Source: JADJRH01 sp046351455
Lineage (GTDB): Bacteria > Myxococcota_A > Polyangia > Polyangiales > Polyangiaceae
Assembly (NCBI GenBank): GCA_046351455.1
Contig: JAXLYM010000006.1
Coordinates: forward strand, 62,001 to 126,000
Length of the DNA stretch: 64,000 nt
Direction of reading: 5' to 3'
Of the stretch, positions 33,103 through 41,000 are shown piece by piece. The stretch's first letter is position 1, and each line of letters starts with the position of its first letter. The position numbers and the translations under genes are program-made. The notes under the pieces are model-generated. The model was not told the DNA's origin and did not search any database. It saw only the letters and a program-made list of their open reading frames with translations.

Positions 33103-34023
33103 TCATCGCGGACGCCGCTCCTGGCGCCGCGGAGCCTTCGGAGCGCCGGTGTCGGCGCCCTCGATCAAGGTGGTCAGTCGCTCGGCGACGGCGCGGACCC
33201 GCGGGATCTGGAGCGCGCTCTTCGCCGCCACGAGGTGAAACGCAGACGGCACCTCCGGAAGATCGATGTCCAGCTCCACGAGCCCCGTGTCCCGACAGAA
33301 TTCGTGGCGGACGCGCCCGAGGAAAAGCGCGCCGAGCCCCTCTTCGCAGGCCCGCTGTTGAACCAGGAAGTCGTCGGAGGCGAAGACTGGCCTCCACCCC
33401 GGGATGAGCCGAGTCAGCTCCGGATTCGGGCTCAGGTGATCGAGCGGCGGCGCCCACCCGATCCAGTCCACGTCCTGGGGCTTCGCCTTGCGCGGCACCT
33501 TCGCGGCGTAGGCGCGCGACGCGTACGGCACGGCCACGAGGCTCAAGGACGCGAGCACCTCCAGATCGCGGGCGGCCGGGCGCGACGTCCGCAGCGCGAG
33601 ATCGGCCTCGCGGCGCGACAGATCGAGGTACTGCACCGTCGACACCACCTCCAGCGTGACGCCCGGCAGCTCGGTCCGGAGCCGCGCGGCGAACGGCGCC
33701 AGCACCTCGAACGCGATCCCCGGCGCGGCCGTGACTCGCACCGTGCCGGTCGGCGCGGACTCGGCCCCTTCGGCGGCGCGCTCGACCTCCGCCGCCCACT
33801 CGGCCATCCGTCGCGCCGGCGCGAGCAGGCGCTCCCCGAAGGCCGTCAGCGTCGCCCCCGAGACGCCCCGCGCGAACAGCGGCTCTCCCACCGAGGCCTC
33901 CAGCTCCGCGAGCCGCCGGCTCACCGTGGGCTGCGCGACGCGGAGACGCGAGGCCGCCGCGCTCAGACTGCCAGTCTCCGCCACCGCGAGAAAGAGGCGC
34001 AGGTCGTCCCAGGGGATATCCAT
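33103..34023 (-). CDS. LysR-family transcriptional regulator
   Basis: 306 residues from the MDIPWDD start. The winged helix is complete: LRLFLAVAETGSLSAAASRL, QPTVSRRLAELE, then the wing and linker helix. A type 2 periplasmic-binding-like effector domain follows (VRVTAAPGIAFEVLAPF onward). It is divergent from the metallo-beta-lactamase-fold gene at 34089, the usual LysR arrangement, so that gene is the likely target. The ligand is unknown. Close relatives of this subtype often control detoxification or quorum-signal-type genes. Confidence 0.93.
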   Translation of the reverse strand: MDIPWDDLRLFLAVAETGSLSAAASRLRVAQPTVSRRLAELEASVGEPLFARGVSGATLTAFGERLLAPARRMAEWAAEVERAAEGAESAPTGTVRVTAAPGIAFEVLAPFAARLRTELPGVTLEVVSTVQYLDLSRREADLALRTSRPAARDLEVLASLSLVAVPYASRAYAAKVPRKAKPQDVDWIGWAPPLDHLSPNPELTRLIPGWRPVFASDDFLVQQRACEEGLGALFLGRVRHEFCRDTGLVELDIDLPEVPSAFHLVAAKSALQIPRVRAVAERLTTLIEGADTGAPKAPRRQERRPR

Positions 34024-34029
34024 TCCCGT

Positions 34030-34062
34030 ATGGTACCATGCGTACAACGCCAGTTACCATGC
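34030..34062. promoter_or_regulatory. Candidate LysR operator in the divergent promoter region
   Basis: The 65-nt gap between the LysR gene and its divergent neighbour holds a perfect 10-bp palindrome (ATGGTACCAT at 34030-34039). It also holds two direct copies of TACCATGC (34034-34041 and 34055-34062) exactly 21 bp apart, which is two helical turns and the same face of the DNA. This fits an activator dimer pair. Binding is inferred, not shown. Confidence 0.5.
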
Positions 34063-34088
34063 AGGAACGTAGACCGTAGTGTGAGGGC

Positions 34089-35066
34089 ATGAAGCTCAGC
34101 CGCTCCCGAAAGATCCTCGCCGTCCTCGCCACGATCCTGATCCCTGCGGCCGCCGCGCTCGCGGTCGGCTGCCACCCCACGACGCACGCCTTCGCGCCCG
34201 TGAGCCTCGGACAGGCGCGCTCCTCGACCGATCTGGACGCCGTCATCGACGTGCCCGGCCCCGTCACGGTGGAGACCGTCAACGCCGCGGACTGGGAGGT
34301 GGACCGCGGAGGCCTGATCAACCTCGATCACCCGAAGGCGAAGGCCGCGGGGCTCAAGGACGGGCCCGAGCCGATCCAGATCTACTTTCACGCGCTCCGG
34401 CACCCGCAAAAAGGCCTCTTCCTGGTCGACTCCGGCGTGGAGCGGGCCTTTCAGAGCGATCGCGAGCACGCCGCCGTCCGCGGCATCGTCACGTCGTTCA
34501 TGAGCCCGGAGAAGATGAAGGTCCACGTCGACACGGCCACCTGGCTGGCGGCGCAGAAGGAGCCGCTCGCGGGCGTCTTCCTGACGCACCTGCACCTCGA
34601 TCACGTGATGGGGCTGCCGGACGTGCCGAAAGAGACTCCCGTGTACGTCGGCCCCGGCGAGAACCGCGATCGCGACACGCTCAACGTGGTGGTGCAAGGC
34701 GTGCTCGACCGCGCGACCGAGGGGCTCGGGCCGCTCCGCGAGATGGCCTTTTCGCCGGACCCGACTGGCACGTTCGCGGGCGTGCTCGACGTCTTCGGCG
34801 ACGGCTCGGTGTGGGCGCTGCTCGTGCCCGGCCACACGAACGGCAGCGTCGCGTACCTCGTCCGCACGCCGAGCGGCCCCGTCCTCTTGACCGGCGACAC
34901 GTGCCACACCTCGTGGGGCTGGAACAACGGAGTCGAGCCCGGCTCCTTCACCCACGATCGCGCCGAGAACGCCGTGAGCCTGTCGCGCCTCCGCAACCTG
35001 GTGGCGCGCCACCCGTCGATCGACGTGCGCCTGGGCCATCAGCCGTTCGCGAAGGCGCAGCCGTAG
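34089..35066 (+). CDS. Metallo-beta-lactamase-fold hydrolase, lipid-anchored
   Basis: 325 residues. A signal peptide ending ALAVGC places it as a lipoprotein outside the cytoplasm. The MBL fold shows the metal motif THLHLDHVMG (HxHxDH), a second His in VPGHTNGSVAYLV, the bridging Asp in LLTGDTCHT and a C-terminal His near LGHQPF. The layout (HxHxDH, then PGHTxGS, GDT) resembles lactonase-type hydrolases such as AHL lactonases, but a lactone substrate is only a guess. Divergent from, and probably controlled by, the LysR gene. Confidence 0.85.
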   Translation: MKLSRSRKILAVLATILIPAAAALAVGCHPTTHAFAPVSLGQARSSTDLDAVIDVPGPVTVETVNAADWEVDRGGLINLDHPKAKAAGLKDGPEPIQIYFHALRHPQKGLFLVDSGVERAFQSDREHAAVRGIVTSFMSPEKMKVHVDTATWLAAQKEPLAGVFLTHLHLDHVMGLPDVPKETPVYVGPGENRDRDTLNVVVQGVLDRATEGLGPLREMAFSPDPTGTFAGVLDVFGDGSVWALLVPGHTNGSVAYLVRTPSGPVLLTGDTCHTSWGWNNGVEPGSFTHDRAENAVSLSRLRNLVARHPSIDVRLGHQPFAKAQP

Positions 35067-35095
35067 GCCGAGTCGCGGCTCGGGCGCTCCCGCGT

Positions 35096-35116
35096 CCTGT
35101 TAACGCTTGTTTGATG
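35096..35116 (+). promoter_or_regulatory. Shared upstream motif, copy 1 (exporter adaptor gene)
   Basis: A 21-bp stretch centred on TTAACGCTTGTTTGA matches 38602-38622 at 19 of 21 positions. A second shared stretch near the start codon (ACGTGGTTGGATGCG at 35210-35224) matches ACATGGTTCGATGCG at 38703-38717. Both pairs lie upstream of genes of the same exporter, so a common regulator or sigma factor is likely. Confidence 0.5.
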
Positions 35117-35231
35117 GGCCCGTCCCCCGCGCTTTCCGGCCTCTCCGCGCCGTTTCGTCCCCTCGTCGAGCCGCTCCGGGCCGCGCCCCGCGACGCACGC
35201 CTCGGCGGAACGTGGTTGGATGCGCCCTGCC

Positions 35232-36602
35232 ATGAAGAAGGCGCTCTTCTGGATCGTCCCGCTGCTCGTCGCCCTCGCCGGCGGCGCGGCTTACTTCAAG
35301 TACGCGGCCACCCCAACCGCCCCTGAGATCGAGTACAAAACGGCCGCGGTCGAGAAGCGCCGGATCGTCGGGCGCATCACCGCGAGCGGCACGCTGCAGG
35401 CCGTCGTCACGGTGCAGGTGGGCGCGCAGGTCTCGGGGCGCATCCAGTCGCTGTTCGCCGACTTCAACTCGCAGGTGAAGAAGGGCGACCTCATCGCGAA
35501 GATCGATCCGCAGCTCTTCCAGGCCGCCGTCGCGCAGGCGAGCGCCAACTACCGCGCCGCCCGCGCGAGCGTCGCACAGGCCAACGCCAAGTCGCTCGAC
35601 GCCGAGCGCCAGTACAAGCGCACCAAGGATCTGAACGAGCAGGGGCTCGCCTCGCAGCTCGACGTCGACACCGCGCAGACGAACGCGGCCGTCGCCGCCG
35701 CGCAGGTGGACAGCGCGAAGGCCTCCGTCGATCAGGCGCTCGCGCAGCTCAACCAGGCGAAGGTGAACCTCTCGTACACCGACATCCACTCGCCCATCGA
35801 CGGCGTCGTGATCTCGCGCAGCGTCGACGTGGGGCAGACCGTCGCGGCCTCGCTGAGCGCGCCCGTCATCTTCACGATCGCCGAGGATCTGCGCAAAATG
35901 CAGGTGAACACGAGCATCAGCGAAGGCGACGTCGGCCGCATCGAGACCGGGATGCCCGGCTTCTTCACGGTCGACGCGTTCCCGGGGCAGCGCTTCAAGG
36001 GCACGATCGGGCAGATCCGCAACGCCGCGCAGACGGTGCAGAACGTGGTCACGTACAACGCGCTCATCGACGTCGCGAACGACGACCTGAAGCTGCGCCC
36101 CGGCATGACCGCGAACACCACGATCATCTACGCGCAGAAGGACGACGTCGTCGCGGTGCCGAACCAGGCGCTCCGCTTCCGCCCGCCGCCGGAGATGCTG
36201 CCGAGCGCGTCGGCCTCTGCCGGCACGGCCGCGGGATCCGCCGGCACCGCTGCGGGAGCCGCGGGAACGGCCGCGGGATCCGATGCGCCCTCGGGCACGG
36301 GGCGCGGTCGCGGCAACGGCGGCGGCAGCTGGGGCGGCGGCGCGCGACCGGCCGGCGCCGGGATGGGGCGCGACGGCGGCGACACCGCGAACAAGACGAT
36401 CTACGTGCTGCGCGACGGCAAACCGCAGGCGATCACGATCCAGACCGGCCTCACCGACGGCACCAACACCGAGCTCACCGGCGGCGATCTGCACGAGGGC
36501 GATCAGGTGATCCTCGACGCCAACGTGAAGGGCGGCTCCACCACGACGACGACGCCCGCGGGGAATTCTCCGGCCGGCGGCGGCCAGCGGCTGCGGTTCT
36601 GA
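35232..36602 (+). CDS. MacA-type periplasmic adaptor (membrane fusion protein)
   Basis: 456 residues from MKKALFWIV (an ATG four codons earlier is possible, but comparison with the second exporter unit favours this one). An N-terminal TM anchor is followed by a split lipoyl/barrel-sandwich domain (VQVGAQVSGRIQSLFADFNS and LSYTDIHSPIDGVVISRSVD). A long coiled-coil hairpin with Ala/Gln-rich helices lies between the halves, then beta-barrel and membrane-proximal domains. A Gly/Ala/Ser-rich insert (about 325-390) is unusual. It links an inner-membrane ABC pump to an outer-membrane channel. The ATPase gene follows 6 nt downstream. Confidence 0.88.
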   Translation: MKKALFWIVPLLVALAGGAAYFKYAATPTAPEIEYKTAAVEKRRIVGRITASGTLQAVVTVQVGAQVSGRIQSLFADFNSQVKKGDLIAKIDPQLFQAAVAQASANYRAARASVAQANAKSLDAERQYKRTKDLNEQGLASQLDVDTAQTNAAVAAAQVDSAKASVDQALAQLNQAKVNLSYTDIHSPIDGVVISRSVDVGQTVAASLSAPVIFTIAEDLRKMQVNTSISEGDVGRIETGMPGFFTVDAFPGQRFKGTIGQIRNAAQTVQNVVTYNALIDVANDDLKLRPGMTANTTIIYAQKDDVVAVPNQALRFRPPPEMLPSASASAGTAAGSAGTAAGAAGTAAGSDAPSGTGRGRGNGGGSWGGGARPAGAGMGRDGGDTANKTIYVLRDGKPQAITIQTGLTDGTNTELTGGDLHEGDQVILDANVKGGSTTTTTPAGNSPAGGGQRLRF

Positions 36603-36608
36603 GGGCGC

Positions 36609-37379
36609 ATGGGCACGCCGCTCATCGAGGTCGAAGGCCTCACGAAAGTGTACGCGTCGGGCGACGCGGAGGTGCGCGCGCTCGCGGGCGTGTCGCTCAC
36701 GATCGAGGCCGGCGAGTTCGTCGCGATCATGGGGTCGTCCGGCTCCGGCAAGAGCACGCTCATGAACATCCTCGGGTGCCTGGATCGCCCGTCCGCGGGC
36801 CGGTACGTGCTCGCGGGCCGCGAGGTGTCGCGCCTCGATCGGGACGAGCTGGCCGAGGTGCGCAGCGACGTGCTCGGCTTCGTGTTCCAGAACTTCAACC
36901 TGCTCGCGCGGACGAGCGCCATCGAGAACGTGGAGCTGCCGCTCGTGTACCAGGGCATCGGCGGAAAGGAGCGCCACGAGCGCGCGCGCCGAGCTCTGGA
37001 GCGCGTCGGTCTCGGCAAGCGGCTCGATCACACGCCGGCGCAGCTCTCGGGCGGGCAGCAGCAGCGCGTCGCGATCGCCCGCGCGCTCGTGGGGGATCCG
37101 AAGGTCATCCTCGCCGACGAGCCGACCGGCAACCTCGACTCGCGCACGAGCGTGGAGGTGATGGCGCTGTTCCAGGAGCTCGGCCGCGAGGGCATCACGA
37201 TCGTCCTCGTGACGCACGAGCCCGACATCGCCGAGCACGCGTCGCGCGTGATCGTGGTGAAGGACGGCCTCATTCTGACGGACACGCGGCGGGAGCCGAA
37301 GATCGCGGTGGTGCCGCCGCTACCGACCGCGGCCGCGGATGCGGCGGCGGCCATCACCGGAACGGGCGGCTCGCGTTAG
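36609..37379 (+). CDS. MacB/LolD-type ABC transporter ATPase
   Basis: 256 residues. Walker A GSSGSGKST at 42-50, Q-loop FQNFNLL, signature LSGGQQQR, Walker B VILADEPTGN and the H-loop THEPDIAEH are all intact. The block SAIENVELPLVYQGI is typical of the MacB/LolD/FtsE class, which powers mechanotransmission-type exporters and not classic transport through the membrane. It should pair with the permease at 38727 and the adaptor just upstream. The C-terminal 25 residues are Ala-rich. Its stop overlaps the stop of the convergent PD40 gene by 4 nt. Confidence 0.93.
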   Translation: MGTPLIEVEGLTKVYASGDAEVRALAGVSLTIEAGEFVAIMGSSGSGKSTLMNILGCLDRPSAGRYVLAGREVSRLDRDELAEVRSDVLGFVFQNFNLLARTSAIENVELPLVYQGIGGKERHERARRALERVGLGKRLDHTPAQLSGGQQQRVAIARALVGDPKVILADEPTGNLDSRTSVEVMALFQELGREGITIVLVTHEPDIAEHASRVIVVKDGLILTDTRREPKIAVVPPLPTAAADAAAAITGTGGSR

Positions 37380-38500
37380 CGCCAGCTCAGCGTGCCCCAG
37401 CCGACGAAGGTCGCGGACGGGTAGATCGTCACGGGATCCTTTCCGTCGAGGCCCGCGACGACGAGCGATGTCTCTCCGTTCGCGCCGAGGGCGGAGAACG
37501 CGAGCTGATCGCCGGCCGGGGAGAGCGCGAACGTGTCGTACACGAAGGCGAGCGTGGTCGGGTCCGTCGGGATTTCGAACAGCGTCGTGCTGCCGCTGCC
37601 GTCGAGCTTCACGGATTCCATCCGCGCGTCGGAGTAGTCGCTCGCGATCGTCTCCACGTAGGCCACGTCACCGCTCGGCGCGACGAGCGGCCTCCGGATC
37701 GCGGCGGTGCGGCCCGCTTCGGCGTTCTTCGAGATCTTCGTGATCTTCATCGTCGCGAGATCGAGCTTGTAGAGCTCCGCGGAAGGGTCGCCCGACACGA
37801 ACAGCACCGCCTTGCCGTCGGGGGTGAAGGCCGGCGCGTCCTGGTTGCTCTGCGACGTCACGAGGGCGTCGTTCGGCGCGAGCTTCTCCTCGCCCGTGCC
37901 GTCGAGCTTGATCCGAAACAGCTTGTCGAGGTTCGCGGTGATCGGGTCGATGCTCATGTCGCACGAGCGCATGAAGACGACCCACTCGCCGTCGGGCGAG
38001 ACGTCGCCGGGGTACTCGATGCAGCTCTCGGTCGGCGCGTTCGTGATCCGGTGCACGCCCCCGCCGGCCGCGTCCATCGCGTACATCGCGCGGCGCATCG
38101 GGTTGACCTCCGGCGCGTGATCGCGGCCCGACGCGAACACGATCGTCTTGCGATCCGGGGAGATCGCCGGAAAATCGTTGTTGTCCGTCGGCATCCCCAT
38201 GCCGGTCGATTTCGTGAGCTGGGTCACGTCGGTGCCGTCCGCGTTCATCCGGAAGAGCTCGGTCGCGTCCCCGTCTTTCGGCACGAGCGGCGCGACGAGG
38301 AAGCCGCCGGTCGGAGCCGATCCGCCCCCGCCGGTGCTGTCCGTCGTGCTGCTGGAGGTGGTGTCCGAGGTGCTCGTCGAGGACGTGGTCGACGAGCTGC
38401 CGCCGCCTCCGGAGCTGGTGTCGGAGCCGCCTCCGCAGGCGGTCGTGGCCGCGGCGAACGCGAGGGACGAGACGACGCTGGCGATGGTGAAAGAGCGCAT
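37376..38500 (-). CDS. PD40/TolB-like beta-propeller lipoprotein
   Basis: 374 residues. The start at 38500 has GGAGG about 6 nt upstream. The lipobox is ATTACGGG. A Ser/Thr/Gly linker of about 45 residues (TSSTSTSDTTSSSTT) precedes a TolB/PD40-like six-blade propeller: repeats of the type FPAISPDRKTIVFASG, PGDVSPDGEWVVFM, APAFTPDGKAVLFVSG and TFALSPAGDQLAFSA. Such propellers bind protein partners at the outer membrane. It sits on the opposite strand inside an exporter locus, tail to tail with the ATPase gene, splitting the ATPase from the permease. Confidence 0.88.
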   Translation of the reverse strand: MRSFTIASVVSSLAFAAATTACGGGSDTSSGGGGSSSTTSSTSTSDTTSSSTTDSTGGGGSAPTGGFLVAPLVPKDGDATELFRMNADGTDVTQLTKSTGMGMPTDNNDFPAISPDRKTIVFASGRDHAPEVNPMRRAMYAMDAAGGGVHRITNAPTESCIEYPGDVSPDGEWVVFMRSCDMSIDPITANLDKLFRIKLDGTGEEKLAPNDALVTSQSNQDAPAFTPDGKAVLFVSGDPSAELYKLDLATMKITKISKNAEAGRTAAIRRPLVAPSGDVAYVETIASDYSDARMESVKLDGSGSTTLFEIPTDPTTLAFVYDTFALSPAGDQLAFSALGANGETSLVVAGLDGKDPVTIYPSATFVGWGTLSWR

Positions 38501-38601
38501 GAGGCCTCCAGGGCAAAGCGTGAGCAAGCGTGCCGGCCGACCCTTAATCACCCCCGTCGAGATCGGCGAGCCCCCGCGCCTCCGCCGGTCTCGGAGAGCG
38601 C

Positions 38602-38622
38602 CCTGTTAGCGCTTGTTTGAAG
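38602..38622 (+). promoter_or_regulatory. Shared upstream motif, copy 2 (exporter permease gene)
   Basis: The match to 35096-35116 is 19 of 21 bases and is centred on TTAGCGCTTGTTTGA. The start of the permease gene lies 104 nt downstream and the adaptor start lies 115 nt downstream of copy 1. It falls in the about 225-nt region between the divergent PD40 gene start and the permease start, so it could serve either direction. Confidence 0.5.
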
Positions 38623-38726
38623 CCCTGCGCGTCTCTTTCCCGCGAACTTTGCCGCCTCCGTGCGTCGCGCGCGCGCCGGCACGTCGAGCGCGCGGCCGCG
38701 GGACATGGTTCGATGCGGCACCAGCG

Positions 38727-40004
38727 ATGAACACTCCGGCACTGAGCCAGCGCTCGAAAAAGCGTCGCGGTGGGCTTCACTTCTTCCAGACGCTGCGCGT
38801 GTCGCTGCGGGCGATCTGGCGCAACAAGATGCGCTCGTTCCTCACCACGCTCGGCATCATCATCGGCGTGGCGGCGGTCATCGCGATGATGGCGATCGGC
38901 GCGGGCGCGAAGGCGCAGGTGGAGGCGGCGTTCGCGGCGATGGGCACCAACCTGCTCATCATCCAGAGCGGCTCCTCCAGCGCGGGCGGCGTGCGCGGCG
39001 GCTTCGGATCGCAGCCGACGCTCACGTGGGACGATCTCGCGGCCATCCGCACCGAGGTGCCGACCGTGAAAGCGGCGGCCCCGCAGCTCCGCTCCAACCA
39101 GTCGATCGTCGGCGAGGACTCGAACTGGACGACCGGCATCATCGGCACGAGCCCCGAGTACTTCGACGTGCGCAGCTGGCCGATGCGGCTCGGATCGGCC
39201 TTCACGCAGAGCGACGTGGACAGCGCGTCGAAGGTGGTCGTGCTCGGCCAGACGGTCGTGGACAAGCTCTTCGGCGCGAACGCGGATCCGACGGGCCAGA
39301 GCGTGCGCATCGGCGGCAAGCCGTTCCAGGTGATCGGCGTCTCGGCGCGAAAGGGCCAGTCCGCGCAGGGCCAGGACTACGACGACACAGCCTTCATCCC
39401 GATGACCACGTTCGCCGCGAACATCCAGGGCGGCCTCACCAAGTATTTGAGCGGCCAGATCTACGTGGCGGCGATGTCGAGCGACGCGACGAGCCGCGCG
39501 CAGAAGGACATCACGGCGCTGCTGCGCGATCGGCATCGGCTAGGGCAGCGCGCGGAGGACGACTTTTCGATCCGCAACCTGAGCGAGATCGCGGGCGCGC
39601 AGGCAGAGGGCGCGGACACGATGACGACGCTGCTCGCGAGCGTGGCGGCCGTGTCGCTGCTGGTCGGCGGCATCGGCATCATGAACATCATGCTGGTGAG
39701 CGTGACGGAGCGCACCCGCGAGATCGGCGTGCGCATGGCGATCGGCGCGAAGCCCCGCAACATCCTGCTGCAGTTCTTGATCGAGGCCCTCGCGCTCTCG
39801 ATGGCGGGCGGCCTGCTCGGCGTCGGCCTCGGCGTCGGCGTGGCGCGCTACCTCGCGACACGCTTCAACTGGCCCACGCTCGTGCAGCCGGACGTGATCG
39901 CGATGTCGGTGGCCTTCAGCGCCTTCGTGGGCGTCGTGTTTGGCCTTTATCCAGCGCGAAAAGCGTCGCGGCTGGATCCGATCGAAGCCCTGCGCTTCGA
40001 GTGA
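38727..40004 (+). CDS. MacB-type ABC exporter permease
   Basis: 425 residues. The MacB_PCD/FtsX layout is clear: a TM helix near residue 40 (RSFLTTLGIIIGVAAVIAMM), a periplasmic domain (GTNLLIIQSG through VSARKGQS) and three C-terminal TM helices (LLASVAAVSLLVGGIGIMNI, LIEALALSMAGGLLGVGLGV and IAMSVAFSAFVGVVFGLYPA). The family motifs SVTERTREIGVRMAIGA and the C-terminal ARKASRLDPIEALR are present. In MacB proteins the ATPase is fused to this part, but here it is the separate gene at 36609. Its stop lies 1 nt from the stop of the convergent PfkB gene. Confidence 0.93.
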   Translation: MNTPALSQRSKKRRGGLHFFQTLRVSLRAIWRNKMRSFLTTLGIIIGVAAVIAMMAIGAGAKAQVEAAFAAMGTNLLIIQSGSSSAGGVRGGFGSQPTLTWDDLAAIRTEVPTVKAAAPQLRSNQSIVGEDSNWTTGIIGTSPEYFDVRSWPMRLGSAFTQSDVDSASKVVVLGQTVVDKLFGANADPTGQSVRIGGKPFQVIGVSARKGQSAQGQDYDDTAFIPMTTFAANIQGGLTKYLSGQIYVAAMSSDATSRAQKDITALLRDRHRLGQRAEDDFSIRNLSEIAGAQAEGADTMTTLLASVAAVSLLVGGIGIMNIMLVSVTERTREIGVRMAIGAKPRNILLQFLIEALALSMAGGLLGVGLGVGVARYLATRFNWPTLVQPDVIAMSVAFSAFVGVVFGLYPARKASRLDPIEALRFE

Positions 40005-40005
40005 T

Positions 40006-40929
40006 TCAGCGCTGCGGCGGTAACAGCGCGGCCGCTTCGCCGCGACGGATGGCGCGCTCCCACAAGGCGATGTCGTGCGCGCCGTTCGTGCCCGCGGCGC
40101 AGAGCTCGGCGCACACGCCCGCGATGAAGCGATCGCCCGCGCCGGCGCGGCGCAACGTGCGATCGCCGCCGCCCCACGCGATCTCGCCGAACGGGCCCGT
40201 CGCGATCGTCTCGCCCGAGCCCGTGCGCACGAGCAGCACCGCCGACGGGCGCAGCAGCGCGCGAACGCCGGCCTCGTCGACGTGGAGCGCGCGGAGATCG
40301 TCGGCGCTGAAACGGGCGACGTCGACCTCCTTCAGGAGCGCGCGGATCGCCCTGGAATCGCGGTCGCCCCACGCGTGACGGCGCGCGTTCGCGTCCACCA
40401 CCACGACCGAGCCGGTCCGCCGCGCGGCGCGCGCCGCCTTGCACAGCGCCGCGCCGTACGTGAGCTCCGGCGACATGCCGGAGAGCAAGAGCACCTGCGC
40501 GGTCCACGCGGGCGGCACCTCGAGCGGGTGCTCTTCCTCACGGAACGCGACCACTTGCCGCGACGCGCCGAACCCATCCATCACGACGATGTTGGTGAGC
40601 GGCGGAGTCAGCACGACCGCGCCCGTGTCGACGCCGGCCTGCGCGACCCGATCGCGCAACGAGCGCCCGAACGAATCGTCTGCGAACGCCGCCGCGAGGC
40701 CGACGCGGAGGCCCTGCCGCGCCAGCGCGACCGACGTGCGAACCGCGCCGCCGCCGGGCGTGAACCGCACCGACCCGAAGGCCCGCGCGCTCCCCTCCCC
40801 GATGACGTTCCACGCGGCTTCTCCCGCGCAGATCACCTCGAACGAGCGGGGCGCCACGGGGCGCACGTCGATGCCGAAAGGTGGAAACGCGCGCCTGCCG
40901 GCGGCGTCGAACAAGGTGGCCGCGACCAT
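40006..40929 (-). CDS. PfkB-family carbohydrate/nucleoside kinase
   Basis: 307 residues, with ATG at 40929 preceded by AGGTG about 7 nt upstream (a GTG lies three codons earlier). Ribokinase-like fold: the N-terminal substrate motif, GGGAVRTSVALARQG, is near the usual GG-N-A position but with GGGAV. The catalytic signature near the C-terminus is RRAGAGDRFIAGV, with GAGD holding the catalytic Asp and anion hole. The DTGAVVLTPPLTNIVV region forms the lid. The sugar or nucleoside substrate is not predictable. The variant first motif and a FIAG in place of the usual FxAG after GAGD are small departures. Confidence 0.8.
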   Translation of the reverse strand: MVAATLFDAAGRRAFPPFGIDVRPVAPRSFEVICAGEAAWNVIGEGSARAFGSVRFTPGGGAVRTSVALARQGLRVGLAAAFADDSFGRSLRDRVAQAGVDTGAVVLTPPLTNIVVMDGFGASRQVVAFREEEHPLEVPPAWTAQVLLLSGMSPELTYGAALCKAARAARRTGSVVVVDANARRHAWGDRDSRAIRALLKEVDVARFSADDLRALHVDEAGVRALLRPSAVLLVRTGSGETIATGPFGEIAWGGGDRTLRRAGAGDRFIAGVCAELCAAGTNGAHDIALWERAIRRGEAAALLPPQR

Positions 40930-41000
40930 GCTCGACACCTACCGCAGCGGCGGCACGGCGTCATGCGGCGCCTTCGTGACAACGCGGACGCCTGGGAGGA

